Assembly (NCBI RefSeq): GCF_020615385.1
Contig: NZ_JAJAVB010000002.1
Coordinates: 422,265-486,264 of the forward strand
DNA length: 64,000 nucleotides
Source: Jiella soli
GTDB taxonomy: Bacteria; Pseudomonadota; Alphaproteobacteria; Rhizobiales; Rhizobiaceae
Direction: 5' to 3'
Shown: positions 53,564 through 62,676 of the stretch, one piece after another
Layout: every line of letters begins with the position of its first letter
Position numbering within the stretch: the stretch's first letter is position 1
Position numbers and translations under genes: made by a program
The notes under the pieces: model-generated
What the model was told of the DNA's origin: nothing
Databases searched by the model: none
The model's input: only the letters and a program-made list of their open reading frames with translations

Positions 53564-54274
53564 TCAGGCCGCGGATTGCGTGACGGCGCGCTTGGCGGCG
53601 CGCAGGCGGGTCTTCAGGCGGTCGACCGAGCAGCCATCCATGGCGTCGCCCGGCCCGAAGCTGACGGCGGTCTCCTCCCAGGCCGCGTCCAGCGCGGCGA
53701 GGTCGCCGGCCTCGTCTTCCAGATCCACGGGGGCATCGGCCGCCGCAGCCGCCTCGCCTCCGATCCCGCGCAGCGCCGCGAAGACGGCCGCATAGGACGA
53801 ACCCCGCTTGGACAGCCGCTCCTCGAGGAGTTCGAGGATGTGCGCGGTCTCCGAGAGGAGCGCACGCGCCTCATCGAGCGGCCGGGTCGACAGGAATTCC
53901 AGGAACAGCGGCAGGTAGTCGGGCAGTTCGTTCGCCGTCAGGACCAGGCCGCCCGTCTCGTAATGGGCGACGAGGTCGACCATGGCCTGGCCGCGATCGC
54001 GGCTTTCGCCATGGATGTGCTCGAAGAGATGCAGCGACAGCCGCCGCGTCCTGTCGAAGAGCTCGACATAGGCCTCCTGGAGTTCGAAGAGATCGGCGGC
54101 TTCGAGCTCCATCAGCAGCCGCTGCAGGGCGGTGCGCGTCTCCGGATCCACCAGGCCTTCGGAGTGGACGACGGCGGCGATCTCGCCGCCTGCCCCCTGC
54201 AGATCCTCGGACGGATAGGCCAGCAGCGCCGACAGCGCCTTGAAGGTTCGGGCGAACGTCGTGTCGGCCATCAT
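53564..54274 (-). CDS. narJ: Nitrate reductase assembly chaperone NarJ
   Basis: A 236-aa TorD/NarJ-family chaperone needed to insert the molybdenum cofactor into NarG; it is not part of the final enzyme. The family start FKALSALLAYPSEDLQ, the YVELFDRTRRLSLHLFEHIHGESRDRGQAM region (cited in parts) and NELPDYLPLFLEFLS are diagnostic. The ATG at 54274 overlaps the narH stop as ATGA. Confidence 0.95.
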   Translation of the reverse strand: MMADTTFARTFKALSALLAYPSEDLQGAGGEIAAVVHSEGLVDPETRTALQRLLMELEAADLFELQEAYVELFDRTRRLSLHLFEHIHGESRDRGQAMVDLVAHYETGGLVLTANELPDYLPLFLEFLSTRPLDEARALLSETAHILELLEERLSKRGSSYAAVFAALRGIGGEAAAAADAPVDLEDEAGDLAALDAAWEETAVSFGPGDAMDGCSVDRLKTRLRAAKRAVTQSAA

Positions 54275-55797
54275 GCGATCTCCATCGGGTTGGAGGCCTT
54301 CTTCGGCTTCTTCGTGCCGAACAGATTGGTCTCGGTCGCGCCGCCGGAGCAGCCATTGCCGAAGGAGAAGCCGCAGGAGCCGCGCAGGTCGGCGCTGTCC
54401 TCGTTCCACTCGCGATGCGCGGTCGGAATGACGAAGCGGTCCTCGTAATTGGCGATGGCGAGGTAGCGGTACATCTCCTCGATCATCTCGCCGGTGAGGC
54501 CGACGCGGCCTGCCAACGCCTCGTCGAGGCGTCCGTCGATCGTCTTCGCCCGCATGTAGCCGCGCATGGCGAGCATGCGCTCCAGCGCCAGCGCCACCGG
54601 CTCCTCGTCGCCGGCCGTCAGGAGATTGGCGAGGTATTGCAGCGGGATGCGCAGCGAGCGCACGTCCGGCATCTCGCCGTCGACGCCCATCTTGCCGGCG
54701 GCTGCCGCCGACTGGATCGGCGAGAGCGGCGGCACGTACCAGACCATGGGCAGCGTGCGGTATTCGGGATGCAGCGGGAAGGCGATCTTCCACTCCATCG
54801 CCATCTTGTAGACCGGCGAGCGCTGCGCCGCCTCCAGCCAGGCCTCCGGCACGCCGTCGGCGCGAGCCTGGGCGATGACCGCCGGATCGCTCGGATCGAG
54901 GAAGAGTTTCAGCTGCTCCTCATAGAGGCTCTTTTCGTCCGGCGCGCTCGCCGCCGCCTCGATGCCGTCGGCGTCGTAGAGGATGACGCCGAGATAGCGG
55001 ATGCGCCCGACGCAGGTCTCCGAGCAGACCGTCGGCTGGCCCGCCTCGATGCGCGGATAGCAGAAGATGCACTTCTCCGACTTACCCGACGACCAGTTGT
55101 AGTAGATCTTCTTGTAGGGGCAACCGGAGACGCACATGCGCCAGCCGCGGCACTTGTCCTGGTCGATGAGGACAATGCCGTCCTCCTCGCGCTTGTAGAT
55201 CGCGCCGGAAGGGCAGACCGCCGCGCAGGTCGGGTTGAGGCAGTGCTCGCACAGCCGCGGCAGGTACATCATGAAGGTGTTCTCGAACTCCCCGTAGATC
55301 TCCTTCTGGACGCCCTCGAAATTGTAGTCGGCGGAGCGCTTCTCGAACTCGCCGCCCAGGATCTCCTCCCAGTTCGGCCCCCATTCGATCTTCTCCATCC
55401 GCTGGCCGCTCACCGCCGAGCGCGGACGCGCCGTCGGGAAGGCCTTCGATTCCTTCGCCGTATGCAGATGCTCGTAGTCGAAGGTGAAGGGCTCGTAGTA
55501 GTCGTCAATTTCCGGCAGGTCCGGGTTGGCGAAGATGTTGGCGAGGATGCGCCACTTCGCGCCCATCTTCGGCTCGATCTTGCCGTTCGCCTTGCGGCTC
55601 CAGCCGCCGTTCCACTTGTCCTGGTTTTCCCACTGCTTGGGATAGCCGACGCCGGGCTTGGTCTCGACATTGTTGAACCAGGCGTATTCGACGCCTTCTC
55701 GGTTGGTCCAGACGTTCTTGCAGGTGACCGAACAGGTGTGACACCCGATGCACTTGTCGAGATTCAGCACCATTGCGATCTGAGCGCGGATCTTCAT
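54271..55797 (-). CDS. narH: Respiratory nitrate reductase beta subunit NarH
   Basis: A 508-aa iron-sulfur subunit that relays electrons from NarI to NarG. Four cysteine clusters are visible: CIGCHTCSVTC near the N-terminus, CEHCLNPTCAAVCPSG, and CRGWRMCVSGCPYKK with the Trp that turns one centre into [3Fe-4S]; the last group includes CIFCYPRIEAGQPTVCSETC. Length agrees with E. coli NarH (512 aa). The ATG at 55797 overlaps the narG stop as ATGA; an in-frame start 48 bases upstream lies inside narG. Confidence 0.97.
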   Translation of the reverse strand: MKIRAQIAMVLNLDKCIGCHTCSVTCKNVWTNREGVEYAWFNNVETKPGVGYPKQWENQDKWNGGWSRKANGKIEPKMGAKWRILANIFANPDLPEIDDYYEPFTFDYEHLHTAKESKAFPTARPRSAVSGQRMEKIEWGPNWEEILGGEFEKRSADYNFEGVQKEIYGEFENTFMMYLPRLCEHCLNPTCAAVCPSGAIYKREEDGIVLIDQDKCRGWRMCVSGCPYKKIYYNWSSGKSEKCIFCYPRIEAGQPTVCSETCVGRIRYLGVILYDADGIEAAASAPDEKSLYEEQLKLFLDPSDPAVIAQARADGVPEAWLEAAQRSPVYKMAMEWKIAFPLHPEYRTLPMVWYVPPLSPIQSAAAAGKMGVDGEMPDVRSLRIPLQYLANLLTAGDEEPVALALERMLAMRGYMRAKTIDGRLDEALAGRVGLTGEMIEEMYRYLAIANYEDRFVIPTAHREWNEDSADLRGSCGFSFGNGCSGGATETNLFGTKKPKKASNPMEIA

Positions 55798-58700
55798 TCT
55801 GCGGCCTCCAGGGGAGCTTCGCTGTTCAGCGGGTCTTCGAGCCAATCGACTTTCGCCATCTTGCGCACGACGATGAACTCGTCGCGGTTCGCTCCCACGG
55901 TCCCGTAATAGTTGAAGCCGTAGGACAGCTGGGCGTAGCCGCCGATCATGTGGGTGGGTTTGAGGACGGTGCGGGTCACCGAATTATGGATGCCGCCCCG
56001 GTTGCCGGTGAGTTCGGACCCCGGCGTGTTCACGATCTTCTCCTGGGCGTGATACATCATCATCATGCCCTCCTTGATGCGCTGCGAGACCACCGCCCGG
56101 GCGGTCAGCGCGCCGTTGGCGTTGAAGACCTCGACCCAGTCGTTGTCGACGATGCCGGCATCGCGGGCGTCCTTCTCCGAGATCCAGACCACCGGGCCGC
56201 CGCGGTTCAGCGTCAGCATCAGGAGGTTGTCGGAATAGGTGGAGTGGATGCCCCATTTCTGGTGCGGGGTGATGAAGTTGAGGGTGATCTCCTTGTGGCC
56301 GTTCGGCCGCGCGTTCTGCACGCTGCGCACGGTCTTGAAGTCGACCGGCGGCTTCCAGGTGACGAGTTCCTCCCCGAACGCTCGCATCCACAGATGGTCC
56401 TGGTAGAGCTGCTGGCGGCCGGTGAGCGTGCGCCAGGGGATCAGTTCGTGGACGTTGGTGTAGCCGGCGCTGTAGCAGACCTTTTCGCTCTCGATGCCCG
56501 ACCAGGTCGGCGAGGAGATGATCTTCCTCGGCTGGGCCTGGATGTCCCGGAAGCGGATCTTCTCGTCCTCCTTCGGGAGAGCCAGATGGGCATGCTCGCG
56601 TCCGGTGACCTTCGACAGCGCCTGCCAGGCCTTCACCGCAACCTCGCCATTGGTCTCCGGCGCCAGCGACAGGATCACCTCCGCCGCATCGATATCCGTC
56701 TCGATCTTCGGCAGGCCCTTGGCCGGTCCGTCGAGGTGGACGCCGTTGAGGTGACCGAGTCCCTCGACCTCGTGGCCGGTCTGCCAGGCGATTCCCTTGC
56801 CACCATTGCCGACCGTGCTCAGGAGCGGCCCGAGCGCGGTGAAGCGGGCATAGAGGTTCGGATAGTCCCGCTCGACCACGGCGACCGAGGGCATGGTCTT
56901 GCCCGGAACCGGGTCGATCTCGCCGCGCGCCCAGTCCTTGACGTCGAAGGCCTGGCCGATCTCGCCGGCCGTGTCGTGCAGGATCGGCGTCAGGACGACG
57001 TCGGTCTCCTTGCCGAGCACTTCCGTCGAGACCGCGGAGAAAGTCTTGGCGAGGCCCTTGTAGATGTCCCAGTCCGAACGCGCCTCCCAGGCCGGATCGA
57101 CGGCCGCCGAGAGCGGATGGATGAAGGGGTGCATGTCGGAGGTGTTGAGGTCGTTCTTCTCGTACCAGGTGGCCGTCGGAAGCACGATGTCGGAGTAGAC
57201 GCAGGTGGTCGACATGCGGAAGTCGAGCGTGACCAGGAGGTCGAGCTTTCCTTCCGGAGCCTTGTCGTGCCAGACCACCTCCCTCGCCTGCCCCGCGCCC
57301 GCGTCGCCGAGGTCCTCGCGCAGGACGCCGTGCGTGGTGCCGAGGAGGTGGCGCAGGAAGTATTCGTGCCCCTTGCCGGACGAGCCGAGGATGTTGGAGC
57401 GCCAGACGAACATGTTGCGCGGCCAATTCGCCGGATCGTCCGGGTCATGGCAGGAGAGCTCCAGCTCGCCGGACTTCAGCGCCTTGGCGACGTAGTCTTT
57501 CGGCTCGAGCCCGGCCTCCTTCGCCTTCTTCGCGATGGTCAGTGGATTCTGCTTCAACTGCGGCGCCGAGGGCAGCCAGCCCATGCGCTCCGCGCGGACA
57601 TTGTAGTCGATGAAGCTGTCGTTCCAGTCGCCGTCGGGCGCCGTCGGCGAAACGATCTCGGCCGCCGTCAGCGTCTCGTAGCGCCACTGGTCGGTGTGCG
57701 CGTAGAAGAACGAGGTCGAGTTCATCTGCCGCGGCGGTCGCGACCAGTCGAGCCCGAAGGCGAGCGGCAGCCAGCCGGTCTGCGGCCGCAGCTTCTCCTG
57801 GCCGACATAATGCGACCAGCCGCCGCCGGACTGGCCGATGGCGCCGCAGAACACCAGGAGATTGATGATCCCCCGGTAGCTCATGTCCATGTGATACCAG
57901 TGGTTCAGGCCGGCGCCGAGGATGACCATGGAGCGGCCATTGGTCTTCTCGGCATTGGTGGCGAACTCGCGCGCGACGGTGACAATGGCATCGCGCTTGA
58001 CGCCGGTGATGCGCTCGGCCCAGGCGGGCGTGAACGGCACGTCCTCGTCATAGCTTTTGGCGACATTGCCGCCGCCGAAGCCACGGTCGAGGCCGTAATT
58101 CGCCATCATCAGGTCGTAGACGGTGGCGACGCGAACGGTCTCGCCATCGGCGGTCTCGATCGTGCGGACCGGCAGATTGCGGGTGAGCACCTCGCCATGC
58201 TGCGTGGCGACGAAGTGCTCGGTCGCACGGCCGCCGAAATAGGGGAAATCGACCTCGGCGATCTCGGCGCCCTCGCCGGCCAGCGTCAGCTTCAGCCGGA
58301 TGTCGCGGCCGTCACCGTCCTTCTCCTCGAGGTTCCACTTGGCCTCTTCGCCCCAGCGGTAGCCGACCGAGCCCCGCGGTGCGACGAACTCGTCCGAGGC
58401 CTCGTCGATGGCGACGGTCTTCCACTCCGGATTGTTCGCCTCGCCGAGCCCGCCGGCGATCTCCGAAGCGCGCAGCATCCGCTCCGGAACGAAGCGCCCG
58501 TTCTTCTCGGCGAGCCGCACCAGGAAAGGCATGTCCGAGTAGCGCCGGAGATAGTCGTCGAAATAGGGCACCGCCCGATCGAGATGATACTCGCGCAGGA
58601 TGACATGGCCCATTCCCAGCGCGAGCGCCGCGTCGGTGCCCTGCTTCGGGTTCAGCCAGATGTCGGCGAACTTCGTCGCCTCGGCATAGTCGGGGCTGAC

Positions 58701-59537
58701 GACGGCGCTCTTCGTCCCCTTGTAGCGGACCTCGCTGTAGAAATGGGCATCGGGCGTGCGCGTCTGCGGCACGTTGGAGCCCCAGACGATGATGAAGCCG
58801 GCATTGTACCAGTCGGCCGATTCCGGCACGTCGGTCTGCTCGCCCCAGGTCTGGGGCGAGGCCGGCGGCAGGTCGCAATACCAGTCGTAGAACGACATGC
58901 AGGTGCCGCCGAGGAGGCTGAGATAGCGCGAGCCGGCCGCGTAGGAGACCATCGACATCGCCGGGATCGGCGAGAAGCCGATGATCCGGTCGGGGCCGTG
59001 CTTCTTCGCCGTGTAGGCGTTGGCGGCGGCGATGATCTCGTTCACTTCGTCCCAGGTCGAGCGGACGAGCCCGCCATGGCCGCGGATCGAGGTGTAGGAG
59101 TGACGCTTGTCCTGATCCTCGACGATCGAGGCCCAGGCGGCCACCGGCGGCAGCGTCCGGCGCGCCGCGCGCCAGAGCTTCAGGAGCCGGCCGCGCACCA
59201 TCGGATACTTCACCCTGGCGCCGGAATAGAGGTACCAGGAGTAGGAGGCACCGCGGGCGCAGCCGCGCGGCTCGTGGTTCGGCAGGTCCGGCCGCGTGCG
59301 CGGATAGTCTGTCTGCTGGGTCTCCCAGGTGACGATCCCGCCCTTGACGTAGATCTTCCAGGAGCACGAGCCGGTGCAGTTCACGCCGTGGGTGGAGCGG
59401 ACGATCTTGTCGTGGCTCCAGCGCTTGCGGTAGCCGTCCTCCCAGGAACGGTCCTCGTTGGTGACGATGCCGTGGCCGTCGGAAAAGCTCTCCTGCTCCT
59501 TGCGGAAGAAGGTCAGCCGGTCGAGGAAATGAGACAT
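55794..59537 (-). CDS. narG: Respiratory nitrate reductase alpha subunit NarG
   Basis: A 1247-aa molybdenum bis-MGD catalytic subunit that reduces nitrate to nitrite on the cytoplasmic side. The FS0 [4Fe-4S] ligands are His50, Cys54, Cys58 and Cys93, the same spacing as E. coli NarG. The Mo-ligand aspartate is in WYCDLPPASPQTWGEQTD. The N-terminal MSHFLDRLTFFRK and length match the family exactly. AAGGAGG precedes the ATG. First of narGHJI, 13 bases after narK2. Confidence 0.98.
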   Translation of the reverse strand: MSHFLDRLTFFRKEQESFSDGHGIVTNEDRSWEDGYRKRWSHDKIVRSTHGVNCTGSCSWKIYVKGGIVTWETQQTDYPRTRPDLPNHEPRGCARGASYSWYLYSGARVKYPMVRGRLLKLWRAARRTLPPVAAWASIVEDQDKRHSYTSIRGHGGLVRSTWDEVNEIIAAANAYTAKKHGPDRIIGFSPIPAMSMVSYAAGSRYLSLLGGTCMSFYDWYCDLPPASPQTWGEQTDVPESADWYNAGFIIVWGSNVPQTRTPDAHFYSEVRYKGTKSAVVSPDYAEATKFADIWLNPKQGTDAALALGMGHVILREYHLDRAVPYFDDYLRRYSDMPFLVRLAEKNGRFVPERMLRASEIAGGLGEANNPEWKTVAIDEASDEFVAPRGSVGYRWGEEAKWNLEEKDGDGRDIRLKLTLAGEGAEIAEVDFPYFGGRATEHFVATQHGEVLTRNLPVRTIETADGETVRVATVYDLMMANYGLDRGFGGGNVAKSYDEDVPFTPAWAERITGVKRDAIVTVAREFATNAEKTNGRSMVILGAGLNHWYHMDMSYRGIINLLVFCGAIGQSGGGWSHYVGQEKLRPQTGWLPLAFGLDWSRPPRQMNSTSFFYAHTDQWRYETLTAAEIVSPTAPDGDWNDSFIDYNVRAERMGWLPSAPQLKQNPLTIAKKAKEAGLEPKDYVAKALKSGELELSCHDPDDPANWPRNMFVWRSNILGSSGKGHEYFLRHLLGTTHGVLREDLGDAGAGQAREVVWHDKAPEGKLDLLVTLDFRMSTTCVYSDIVLPTATWYEKNDLNTSDMHPFIHPLSAAVDPAWEARSDWDIYKGLAKTFSAVSTEVLGKETDVVLTPILHDTAGEIGQAFDVKDWARGEIDPVPGKTMPSVAVVERDYPNLYARFTALGPLLSTVGNGGKGIAWQTGHEVEGLGHLNGVHLDGPAKGLPKIETDIDAAEVILSLAPETNGEVAVKAWQALSKVTGREHAHLALPKEDEKIRFRDIQAQPRKIISSPTWSGIESEKVCYSAGYTNVHELIPWRTLTGRQQLYQDHLWMRAFGEELVTWKPPVDFKTVRSVQNARPNGHKEITLNFITPHQKWGIHSTYSDNLLMLTLNRGGPVVWISEKDARDAGIVDNDWVEVFNANGALTARAVVSQRIKEGMMMMYHAQEKIVNTPGSELTGNRGGIHNSVTRTVLKPTHMIGGYAQLSYGFNYYGTVGANRDEFIVVRKMAKVDWLEDPLNSEAPLEAAE

Positions 59538-59550
59538 TGCGTGCCCCTCC

Positions 59551-60969
59551 TTATTCTGCGGGCGCGAGCGGAGCGTCGGGCGCGGCCTCGCCGTGCTCGA
59601 TGTCGTGGAGATGACCGCCCTTGCGCGTGTAGAGAGCCCAGGTGAGCGCGACGCAGGTCGCGTAGAAGGCCATGAAGCACCACAGCGCCGCTTCCGGACC
59701 GCCGGTGAAGGCGATCGAGGTGCCGTAGCTCTTCGGGATGAAGAAGGCGCCGTAAGCGGCGATGGCGGAGGTGAAGCCGATGATCGCGGCCGATTCCTTC
59801 TCCGCCTGGCGCTGCTTCGTGGCGGCGTCGGCAGCCGGCATCAGCCGGTCCATGTCCTTGCGCATGATCGTCGGGATCATCTGGAAGGTCGAGGCATTGC
59901 CGACGCCGGTGGCGAAGAACAGCACCATGAACATCGCGAAGAAGCCCCAGAAGGCGCCCGGCTCGTCCTTCACCGAGAGGAAGTAGAGGACGCCGCCGAC
60001 GGCCGCGATCATCGCGATGAAGGTCCAGAAGGTGACGCGGCCGCCGCCCCAGCGATCCGAGACCCAGCCGGTCAGCGAGCGCGACAGCGCGCCGACGAGC
60101 GGCCCCAGGAAGGCGAAGGCGAGCGCGTCGACTGCCGGAAACTGCGTCTTCATGAGCAGCGGGAAGCCGGCGGAATAGCCGATGAAGGAGCCGAACGTGC
60201 CGGTGTAGAGCCAGCACATCGTCCAATTGTGCTTGCGCTTGAAGATCACCGACTGCTCGGCGAAGGAGGCTTTCGCCGCGGCGATGTCGTCCATGCCGAA
60301 CCAGGCGGCGATCGTCGCGAGGACCAGGAAAGGCACCCAGACGAAGCCGGCATTCTGCAGCCAGAGCGGCGCTGCACCAGCCTTGACGGCCTGCGGATCG
60401 CCGACGATGGCGGCGAAGACGCCGGCGGTGATGACCAGCGGCACGACGAACTGCACGACCGAGACGCCGAGATTGCCGAGCCCGGCATTGAGGGCGAGCG
60501 CATTGCCCTTCTGGCGCTTGGGATAGAAGAACGAGATGTTCGCCATCGAGGAAGCGAAGTTGCCGCCGCCGAGGCCGCACAGCAGCGCCAGGGCCGCCAT
60601 CACCCAGTAGGGCGTTGTGGGATCCTGGACGGCGTAGCCGATGCCGACGGCCGGGATGAGCAGCGAGGCGGTCGTCAGCGTCGTCCACAGGCGCCCGCCG
60701 AAGATCGGCACCATGAAGGAGTAGAAGATCCGGAGCGTCGCGCCGGAAAGGCCCGGCAGGGCGGCGAGCCAGAACAATTCACCCGTCGAAAACTGGAAGC
60801 CGACCAGCGGCAGCTTGGCGACGACGACCGACCAGACCTGCCAGATCGCGAAGGACAGGAGGAGCGCCGGGATCGAGATCCACAGGTTGCGCGTGGCGAC
60901 GTGGCTGCCCTTCTTCTGCCAGAAACTGGGGTCCTCGGGACGCCAGTCAGTGAGAACGTGCGAAGACAT
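59551..60969 (-). CDS. narK: Nitrate/nitrite MFS transporter, NarK2 type
   Basis: A 472-aa MFS protein with about 12 helices. The nitrate signature GGGNFASSMANISFFYPKRQ and GNALALNAGLGNLGVSVVQF place it with E. coli NarK (nitrate/nitrite antiport). GAGGAAG precedes the ATG at 60969; an upstream in-frame extension overlaps narK1 and has no similarity. It is separated from narK1 by 88 bases holding a GC-rich hairpin and is closely followed by narG. Confidence 0.94.
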   Translation of the reverse strand: MSSHVLTDWRPEDPSFWQKKGSHVATRNLWISIPALLLSFAIWQVWSVVVAKLPLVGFQFSTGELFWLAALPGLSGATLRIFYSFMVPIFGGRLWTTLTTASLLIPAVGIGYAVQDPTTPYWVMAALALLCGLGGGNFASSMANISFFYPKRQKGNALALNAGLGNLGVSVVQFVVPLVITAGVFAAIVGDPQAVKAGAAPLWLQNAGFVWVPFLVLATIAAWFGMDDIAAAKASFAEQSVIFKRKHNWTMCWLYTGTFGSFIGYSAGFPLLMKTQFPAVDALAFAFLGPLVGALSRSLTGWVSDRWGGGRVTFWTFIAMIAAVGGVLYFLSVKDEPGAFWGFFAMFMVLFFATGVGNASTFQMIPTIMRKDMDRLMPAADAATKQRQAEKESAAIIGFTSAIAAYGAFFIPKSYGTSIAFTGGPEAALWCFMAFYATCVALTWALYTRKGGHLHDIEHGEAAPDAPLAPAE

Positions 60970-61020
60970 CGAGATCTTCCTCGGTTGGTTGTCGGGATGG
61001 TTTGGGTTGGCGGACGAGGC

Positions 61021-61042
61021 GCCGGACCCGCTCTGGTCCGGC
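61021..61042. terminator. Hairpin between narK1 and narK2
   Basis: GCCGGACC-CGCTCT-GGTCCGGC is a perfect 8-bp stem with a 6-base loop, 15 bases after the narK1 stop. No T-run. It may attenuate read-through or protect the 3' end of narK1 mRNA rather than stop transcription. Confidence 0.4.
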
Positions 61043-61057
61043 ACGGTTGTTCGGAAT

Positions 61058-62431
61058 CTACTCGGCCGGGGCGACGCGGCCGCCGCGCGGCTCGGCGGCG
61101 GCGGCGCCGCCGGTCGCGGGCGCCGGATGCGGGGCGTCCGGCACATCGCTGAGATACGTCTCCGCTGCGAGCTGCGGGTACTTGCGGGCCTCCATCCGGC
61201 CGATCGCGACATGCATCCAGATCATCGAGACGAAGACGATCACGAAGAGCAGCATGAAGCAGCTCGTCCACACGCCGGTGAGATCGTTGAGCGCGCCGAA
61301 GCCGATCGGCAGGACGAAGCCCCCGAGGCCGCCGATCATGCCGACGAGGCCGCCGACCGAGCCGACATGCCCGGGATAGTAGACCGGGATATGCTTGTAG
61401 ACGGCAGCCTTGCCGAGGCTCATGACGAAGCCGAGCGCGATGGTCATCGCGACGAACAGCGGCAGGGAGATCCCGAAGGAAAAGGCGAGCGGGCCGTTGA
61501 TGCCGGCGACGACGTACTGCGTCTCGGGATAGCTGAGGACGAACAGGCAGAGAAGCGCGACGGCGAAGGTGAGATACATCACCCGTCGGGCACCCCAACG
61601 GTCGGAAAGCCAGCCGCCGAACGCCCGGAACACCGAGCCCGGCAAGGCGTAGGCGGCGGCGAGCATGCCGGCGGTGGCGAGCGGCAGGTGATAGGCGCCG
61701 ACATAGTAGCGCGGCAGCCAGCTCGCGAGGGCGACGAAGCCGCCGAAGACGAAGAAGTAGTAGGTCGCAAAACGCCAGACCTGGATGTTCTTCAGGGGCT
61801 CCAGCTGCGCCAGCGCCGAAACCGGCTTCTCACCGCTCCTGCGGCGGGCGGCGTGGGCGGGGTCGTCCTTGGCGAACAGGAAGAATGCGACGGCAACGAT
61901 CGCCAGGATGACGGCATAGATCTGAGCCGTTTCCTGCCAGCCGAAGGCAAGAACCAGGAAGGGTGCGGCGAAATTGGTCACGGCGGCGCCGGCATTGCCC
62001 GCCCCGAAGATGCCGAGCGCCGTCCCCTGCCGTTCCTTCTCGTACCAGCGCGAGACATAGGCGACGCCGACGATGAAGGAGCCGCCGGCCAGCCCGACCC
62101 CGAGGGCCGCCAGAAGGAACATCTCGTAGGTGCGGACGAAGGAGAGAAGGAAGCAGGCGAGTGCCGTCGTCAGCATCTGCAGGGTGAAGACCAGCCGCCC
62201 GCCGAACTGCTCGGTCCAGATGCCGAGAAAGATGCGGCTGATCGAGCCGGTGAGGACGGGCGTCGCGACGAGCAGGCCGAATTCGGTGTCGGTGAGACCG
62301 AGCTCCTGCTTGATCCTGACGCCGAGGATCGAGAAGATCGTCCAGACGGCGAAGCATGTGGTGAAGGCGACGGTGCTGAGCCCCAGCGCCCTTGTCTGAT
62401 CTCCGGGAGCGACCCCCGCCATCTTCTGCAT
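61058..62431 (-). CDS. Nitrate MFS transporter, NarK1 type
   Basis: A 457-aa, 12-helix MFS transporter. GVGLAGGSFIVGVAYVSRWYEKERQGTALGIFGAGNAGAAV (cited in parts) is the nitrate-signature region of the NarK1/NasA branch, linked to nitrate-proton symport. The ATG at 62431 begins MQKMAGVAPGDQTRALGLST. In Paracoccus NarK1 and NarK2 are halves of one fused protein; here they are separate neighbouring genes in the same order. A TTGAT-N4-GTCAA box lies 78-91 bases upstream. Confidence 0.92.
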   Translation of the reverse strand: MQKMAGVAPGDQTRALGLSTVAFTTCFAVWTIFSILGVRIKQELGLTDTEFGLLVATPVLTGSISRIFLGIWTEQFGGRLVFTLQMLTTALACFLLSFVRTYEMFLLAALGVGLAGGSFIVGVAYVSRWYEKERQGTALGIFGAGNAGAAVTNFAAPFLVLAFGWQETAQIYAVILAIVAVAFFLFAKDDPAHAARRRSGEKPVSALAQLEPLKNIQVWRFATYYFFVFGGFVALASWLPRYYVGAYHLPLATAGMLAAAYALPGSVFRAFGGWLSDRWGARRVMYLTFAVALLCLFVLSYPETQYVVAGINGPLAFSFGISLPLFVAMTIALGFVMSLGKAAVYKHIPVYYPGHVGSVGGLVGMIGGLGGFVLPIGFGALNDLTGVWTSCFMLLFVIVFVSMIWMHVAIGRMEARKYPQLAAETYLSDVPDAPHPAPATGGAAAAEPRGGRVAPAE

Positions 62432-62508
62432 CGTGCCCCCTTTGCGGGACGAATCCCGGCCGGCTTGGAATAACAACCGGACAGTGGCGGGCGTGCCGAA
62501 GCTTCCCC

Positions 62509-62522
62509 TTGATCCATGTCAA
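62509..62522. promoter_or_regulatory. FNR/NNR-type box upstream of narK1
   Basis: TTGAT-CCAT-GTCAA matches the Crp/Fnr-family consensus TTGAT-N4-ATCAA with one mismatch. Its centre is about 84 bases before the narK1 ATG. If the regulator activates from position -41.5, the transcript would start about 43 bases before the ATG, a normal arrangement. Confidence 0.65.
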
Positions 62523-62622
62523 TCGACTTGAGTTTTCGTGGTGTTTCGCCAAATCACTGATCAGTATCATCCAAGCAATTGCGAAGTGCATCCCGATTTA
62601 ATGACTTTTTTATTTCTTCCGG

Positions 62623-62636
62623 TTGATAAACGTCAA
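62623..62636. promoter_or_regulatory. FNR/NNR-type box before the Crp/Fnr regulator gene
   Basis: TTGAT-AAAC-GTCAA has the same half-sites as the narK1 box. Its centre is only 48 bases before the regulator ATG, so activation from -41.5 would leave almost no leader. Autorepression is more likely. Confidence 0.6.
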
Positions 62637-62676
62637 GCGGCGCAGCAGGCGCCGGTGCTGTCGGAGAACGGAGACC

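Noticed and set aside
55773-59645. 1290-codon plus-strand open frame opposite narG
   Set aside because: Antisense shadow of narG. Composition is typical of a reverse frame, with no start signal and no recognisable domain.
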